Below are positions 6,947 through 8,913 of a DNA stretch of 8,913 nt, in pieces. The first letter of the stretch is position 1. Each line of letters begins with the position of its first letter. The notes under the pieces are model-generated. The model did no database searches. It was not told the origin of the DNA and worked only from the letters and a program-made list of their open reading frames with translations. The DNA is taken from assembly GCA_902491625.1 (NCBI GenBank), contig CABUIO010000042.1, forward strand, positions 1 through 8,913. The letters are read 5' to 3'. This stretch comes from an uncultured Porphyromonadaceae bacterium. GTDB lineage: Bacteria > Bacteroidota > Bacteroidia > Bacteroidales > Muribaculaceae. The position numbers were made by a program, and so were the translations under genes.

Positions 6947-8110
6947 TCAGTGGTTTCCCTTTGCTCTGTTATGGTGCTTGCAAAGCATCTGACAGTTTTC
7001 GATACTTGTTGCTCCGCCCCTGCTCCATGCGGTGACGTGGTCGGCATCCATTTCGCTCTGTTTCCATATCTTGTGCGAGTTGGCGTCGTGGCCTATGGCG
7101 CAGTATGGACAGTTGGATTTGCCATTTCCCTTTGCGGCTTGGGTTTGTCGTGCATACATCGCGCGTTTTGTGGCCTCGTCGAATATGCGTATGTCGAGCA
7201 ACTTCGTATCAATCTCGCCACCGAGAAGAAATTCATATATTCCTCGTCTGTTTTTTACGTATGGGTCGGAATATAAGGCATATACACGCTCTTTAATATG
7301 TGTCGGACTGTAGGGCGTGTGGTGATATTTCTCATAAAGCTCTCCCCACGGCAAACCGCGCATTTCATTTTCAACGAGAGGGAACACTGTGCGCACCCAG
7401 TCGATGACGCTGTTGAAGTAAGTGGTCAATTCTGTGATGTCGCCGTTAAAGCGGTGATCCTTCATGTATTCCTCGGTGTGGCCTCGGCTCACCCATTCAA
7501 GAGCGGTGGCGAGAATGTCCTGACGGTTGGCTGCACCCGATATGTATGCCTGCCACATCTGCATTTTCGCGTTCTGCGTATTGCTGAACACTTCCTTTGC
7601 TGCGGTGACAAAGGGTCCGGAGTATACAGCATTGAGAAGTTCCTGTGCGTTGAGTGGCACTCCGGCGATGTTGATTGTCCTGAACCATTCCTTGATCTCG
7701 CTTTCCGAGCCTTCGCATTCGTAAATGAGTAGTTTTGTCCTGAGAAACTTGTTGCGTTTCTCTACTGCAATGGATCCGATGCTTTGTGGCAGTCCGTTTT
7801 CATCCTTGATGCCGAGTTTGCCGTTGAAAAAGCGCCCGAGCGATGTGATGCGTTGCTGTCCGTCAAGCACTTCGAGTCGCCCGTCGGCGGTGCGGTTGAA
7901 ATAAAAGACACCGAGGGGATAGCCTTTCAGCACCGAGTCTATTACAGCCACATCGCGTTTGCCGTCGGCATAGATGTAATTGCGCTGATATTCCGGCTGG
8001 ATGGTGAGACGGCCGCCCATACCGAAAAGTCCTTTTGCTTCAAGCTCGTTGTAGACAAAACCATCGCAAATGTCGGCGATAGTCCATTCTGTGTGCAGTT
8101 CGGTCTTCAT
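6947..8110 (-). CDS. DUF262 domain protein with C-terminal HNH endonuclease
   Basis: A 387-aa probable nuclease. The N-terminal DUF262 domain (about 8-150) carries IQPEYQRNY (37-45) and the signature VLDGQQRITSL (81-91), the ParB-like DGQQR motif that in GmrSD and SspE couples nucleotide binding and hydrolysis to DNA cleavage. A helical middle (about 150-320) follows. The C-terminus is a compact HNH domain: zinc-type CPYC (334-337), DADHV (355-359) with the catalytic D357/H358, GG (365-366), N372 and LCKHHNRAKG (376-385). This replaces the DUF1524 nuclease found in classical GmrSD proteins. The family knowledge suggests restriction of foreign, perhaps modified, DNA; that is inference for this protein. 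Its ATG overlaps the stop of the 62-aa gene (ATGA), so the two are probably coupled. The recombinase ATG lies 52 bp downstream. Confidence 0.85.
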   Translation of the reverse strand: MKTELHTEWTIADICDGFVYNELEAKGLFGMGGRLTIQPEYQRNYIYADGKRDVAVIDSVLKGYPLGVFYFNRTADGRLEVLDGQQRITSLGRFFNGKLGIKDENGLPQSIGSIAVEKRNKFLRTKLLIYECEGSESEIKEWFRTINIAGVPLNAQELLNAVYSGPFVTAAKEVFSNTQNAKMQMWQAYISGAANRQDILATALEWVSRGHTEEYMKDHRFNGDITELTTYFNSVIDWVRTVFPLVENEMRGLPWGELYEKYHHTPYSPTHIKERVYALYSDPYVKNRRGIYEFLLGGEIDTKLLDIRIFDEATKRAMYARQTQAAKGNGKSNCPYCAIGHDANSHKIWKQSEMDADHVTAWSRGGATSIENCQMLCKHHNRAKGNH

Positions 8111-8295
8111 TCCGATTCTATTTCATCAAGACGTCGGAGAGCTTCTTCGCCGGAGACGAGTTTCGGCATTCCGTCTTCGCCGGACATTACGAGCGGCTCT
8201 CCAAGTTTGGCTTTACGCTCAAACAATGCTCTCTGTGTTTGCCGGATATTCTCTCTGATCCTTCTGAACAGATCTATCTCTTCCTGCTCTGACAT
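8107..8295 (-). CDS. 62-aa antitoxin-like partner of the zeta-family kinase
   Basis: A small, charged 62-aa protein without membrane segment or signal. Residues 1-30 (rich in E, R, Q) should form one amphipathic helix. It then has KLGEPLVMSGEDGMPKLVSGEEALRR across about 30-56. The pattern of a helix, then 'G-P-V', a short 'DG' turn and a final 'EEAL' helix is like the small proteins (about 50-70 aa) that I recall next to COG4185 zeta-type kinases, where they are presumed antitoxins. That similarity is from memory and weak at sequence level. The gene overlaps the kinase end by 22 bp and the nuclease start by 4 bp, strong evidence that it is real and made in step with both. It could instead be an adaptor for the nuclease. 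Confidence 0.7.
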   Translation of the reverse strand: MSEQEEIDLFRRIRENIRQTQRALFERKAKLGEPLVMSGEDGMPKLVSGEEALRRLDEIESE

Positions 8296-8843
8296 TGCTC
8301 TTTGATTTTATTTAGTTTGACGGAATCTACTACTTTGTCTCTCTCAACAATCGGAGTCAAGCCGTCGGTGTTATCATATAACGCCCAGCGGTCAACAATC
8401 GGCACAAAGATATTAAAAAGATTTTGAATACCACGCCAATAGCGACGATGAATTACTTCTTGGGGGATATTATGTCCTCCGGATGCTACGCGTGTAGCAA
8501 CACGTTGCTCTGCGTATGACGGCGACGGAAGCCAGAAGAACAGGAGCACAACCTCGTAGCCGAGGCTTTGGGCGCGTTCCACAAGAGCCTTGTAACTGCG
8601 GGTGGCAAGTGTCGTCTCAATCGCGAATGTCTCTTTGTGCGAAAGAAGATAATCTATGCGTTGAAGCATGATCTTTCCTGCTTCTACCGCGACTTTTTCA
8701 GGATCAAATGGCGAGAGACCTTTAGCAATCTCGTCGGCATTGACAAACTCGCGGCAGTCGAGGATCTCCGGAAGCACAGTCATGGATGCAGTAGTCTTTC
8801 CGGCTCCATTGCAACCCGCAATTATGTAAAGTGTTTGTTTCAT
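8274..8843 (-). CDS. Zeta-toxin family P-loop kinase (COG4185-like)
   Basis: A 189-aa P-loop kinase of the zeta toxin / predicted ABC-type ATPase group. The N-terminus reads MKQTLYIIAGCNGAGKTTAS with Walker A at 10-17 (K16, T17). It is followed by FVNADEIAKGLSP (33-45), ETTLA (76-80), RVASGGHNIP (118-127) with the arginine and glycines of the lid, IHRRYWRGIQN (131-141) and the terminal YDN (156-158), all typical of the group. Classical zeta/PezT enzymes phosphorylate UDP-N-acetylglucosamine and block wall synthesis; the substrate of the COG4185 branch is not firmly known. I place the start at the ATG at 8843 because the P-loop then sits at the usual distance. The same frame is open upstream to the window edge, including a GTG at 8891. 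No strong Shine-Dalgarno precedes it. It is the first gene of the overlapping - strand operon. Confidence 0.85.
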   Translation of the reverse strand: MKQTLYIIAGCNGAGKTTASMTVLPEILDCREFVNADEIAKGLSPFDPEKVAVEAGKIMLQRIDYLLSHKETFAIETTLATRSYKALVERAQSLGYEVVLLFFWLPSPSYAEQRVATRVASGGHNIPQEVIHRRYWRGIQNLFNIFVPIVDRWALYDNTDGLTPIVERDKVVDSVKLNKIKEQCQSRKR

Positions 8844-8913
8844 CGCGATTAGTAATTGATATTCTATATTGTGGCAGGCAAGTGGGAACACAAGAGCCTC
8901 TGCACCAGAGGAT
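8844..8913 (-). other. Region upstream of the kinase, in-frame open, with a palindrome
   Basis: No promoter matching TTTG / TAnnTTTG can be seen on the - strand, so the operon probably starts beyond the window. CCTCTG (8897-8902) and CAGAGG (8906-8911) form a perfect 6-bp inverted repeat with a 3-bp centre. The kinase frame stays open to the edge, reading SSGAEALVFPLACHN and on. A longer kinase is possible but unlikely given the position of the P-loop. The stretch may instead be part of a leader or an interspersed sequence. Confidence 0.3.

Larger units (their letters stand above)
5953..8913 (-). mobile_element. Possible integrative island, recombinase end (partial)
   Basis: Four genes on the - strand (zeta-like kinase, small partner, DUF262-HNH nuclease, tyrosine recombinase) sit directly against a housekeeping operon on the opposite strand. 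A terminal integrase gene plus toxin/defence-type genes is the usual content of a small integrative island, and the recombinase gene is visibly more AT-rich than rsmD or the helicase. I find no direct-repeat att pair inside the window, and the right boundary would be outside it. The label therefore rests on gene content and position only; a stably resident locus with its own recombinase is an alternative. Confidence 0.4.

Noticed and set aside
7298..7732. 144-codon + strand frame opposite the DUF262-HNH gene
   Set aside because: Antisense shadow. The opposite strand has an intact two-domain protein with start overlap to its neighbour.
1..8913. CRISPR array, tRNA, rRNA or insertion-sequence ends
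   Set aside because: No regularly spaced repeats, no cloverleaf or rRNA-like sequence, and no transposase gene or terminal repeats were seen.

Overview
The window looks like chromosome from a member of the Bacteroidales, possibly a Muribaculaceae-like gut lineage. This is inferred from the gene families (DUF4923, DUF3822 next to rsmD, a large membrane FlaA1/CapD-type dehydratase), from a close match to the Bacteroidetes promoter pattern (TTG, about 20 nt, then TATCTTTG), and from the near absence of strong Shine-Dalgarno sequences. The species cannot be fixed from the sequence alone.

Region 1 (1-420) is an AT-rich stretch without a convincing gene. It holds a 19-bp perfect palindrome (74-92), a long imperfect hairpin (152-190) and a good promoter (311-341) for the operon that follows.

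Region 2 (421-5939, + strand) is a tight five-gene core operon: a membrane-bound nucleotide-sugar 4,6-dehydratase, a secreted DUF4923 protein, a DUF3822 protein (possible actin-like fold), the 16S rRNA methyltransferase RsmD, and a RecD/Pif1-like SF1 helicase. Three of the four junctions are overlaps (two ATGA, one of 14 bp), which suggests translational coupling.

Region 3 (5953-8913, - strand) is accessory in character. In transcription order it encodes a zeta-toxin-family P-loop kinase, a 62-aa protein that looks like its small partner, a single-chain DUF262-HNH nuclease, and a tyrosine recombinase. The first three overlap one another (22 bp, then 4 bp), so they probably act as one unit. 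The recombinase starts 52 bp downstream, and its start codon lies in a 34-bp inverted repeat with 13-bp arms and an 8-bp spacer, the geometry of a tyrosine-recombinase core site. The recombinase gene ends only 13 bp from the helicase stop, so the border between core and accessory DNA is probably close to 5940.

The most interesting hypothesis is that kinase, small protein and DUF262-HNH nuclease form a mobile toxin-antitoxin-like or phage-defence cassette. This is inferred from domains and gene overlap only. The window ends just upstream of the kinase, so the operon promoter and the other end of any element are not visible.
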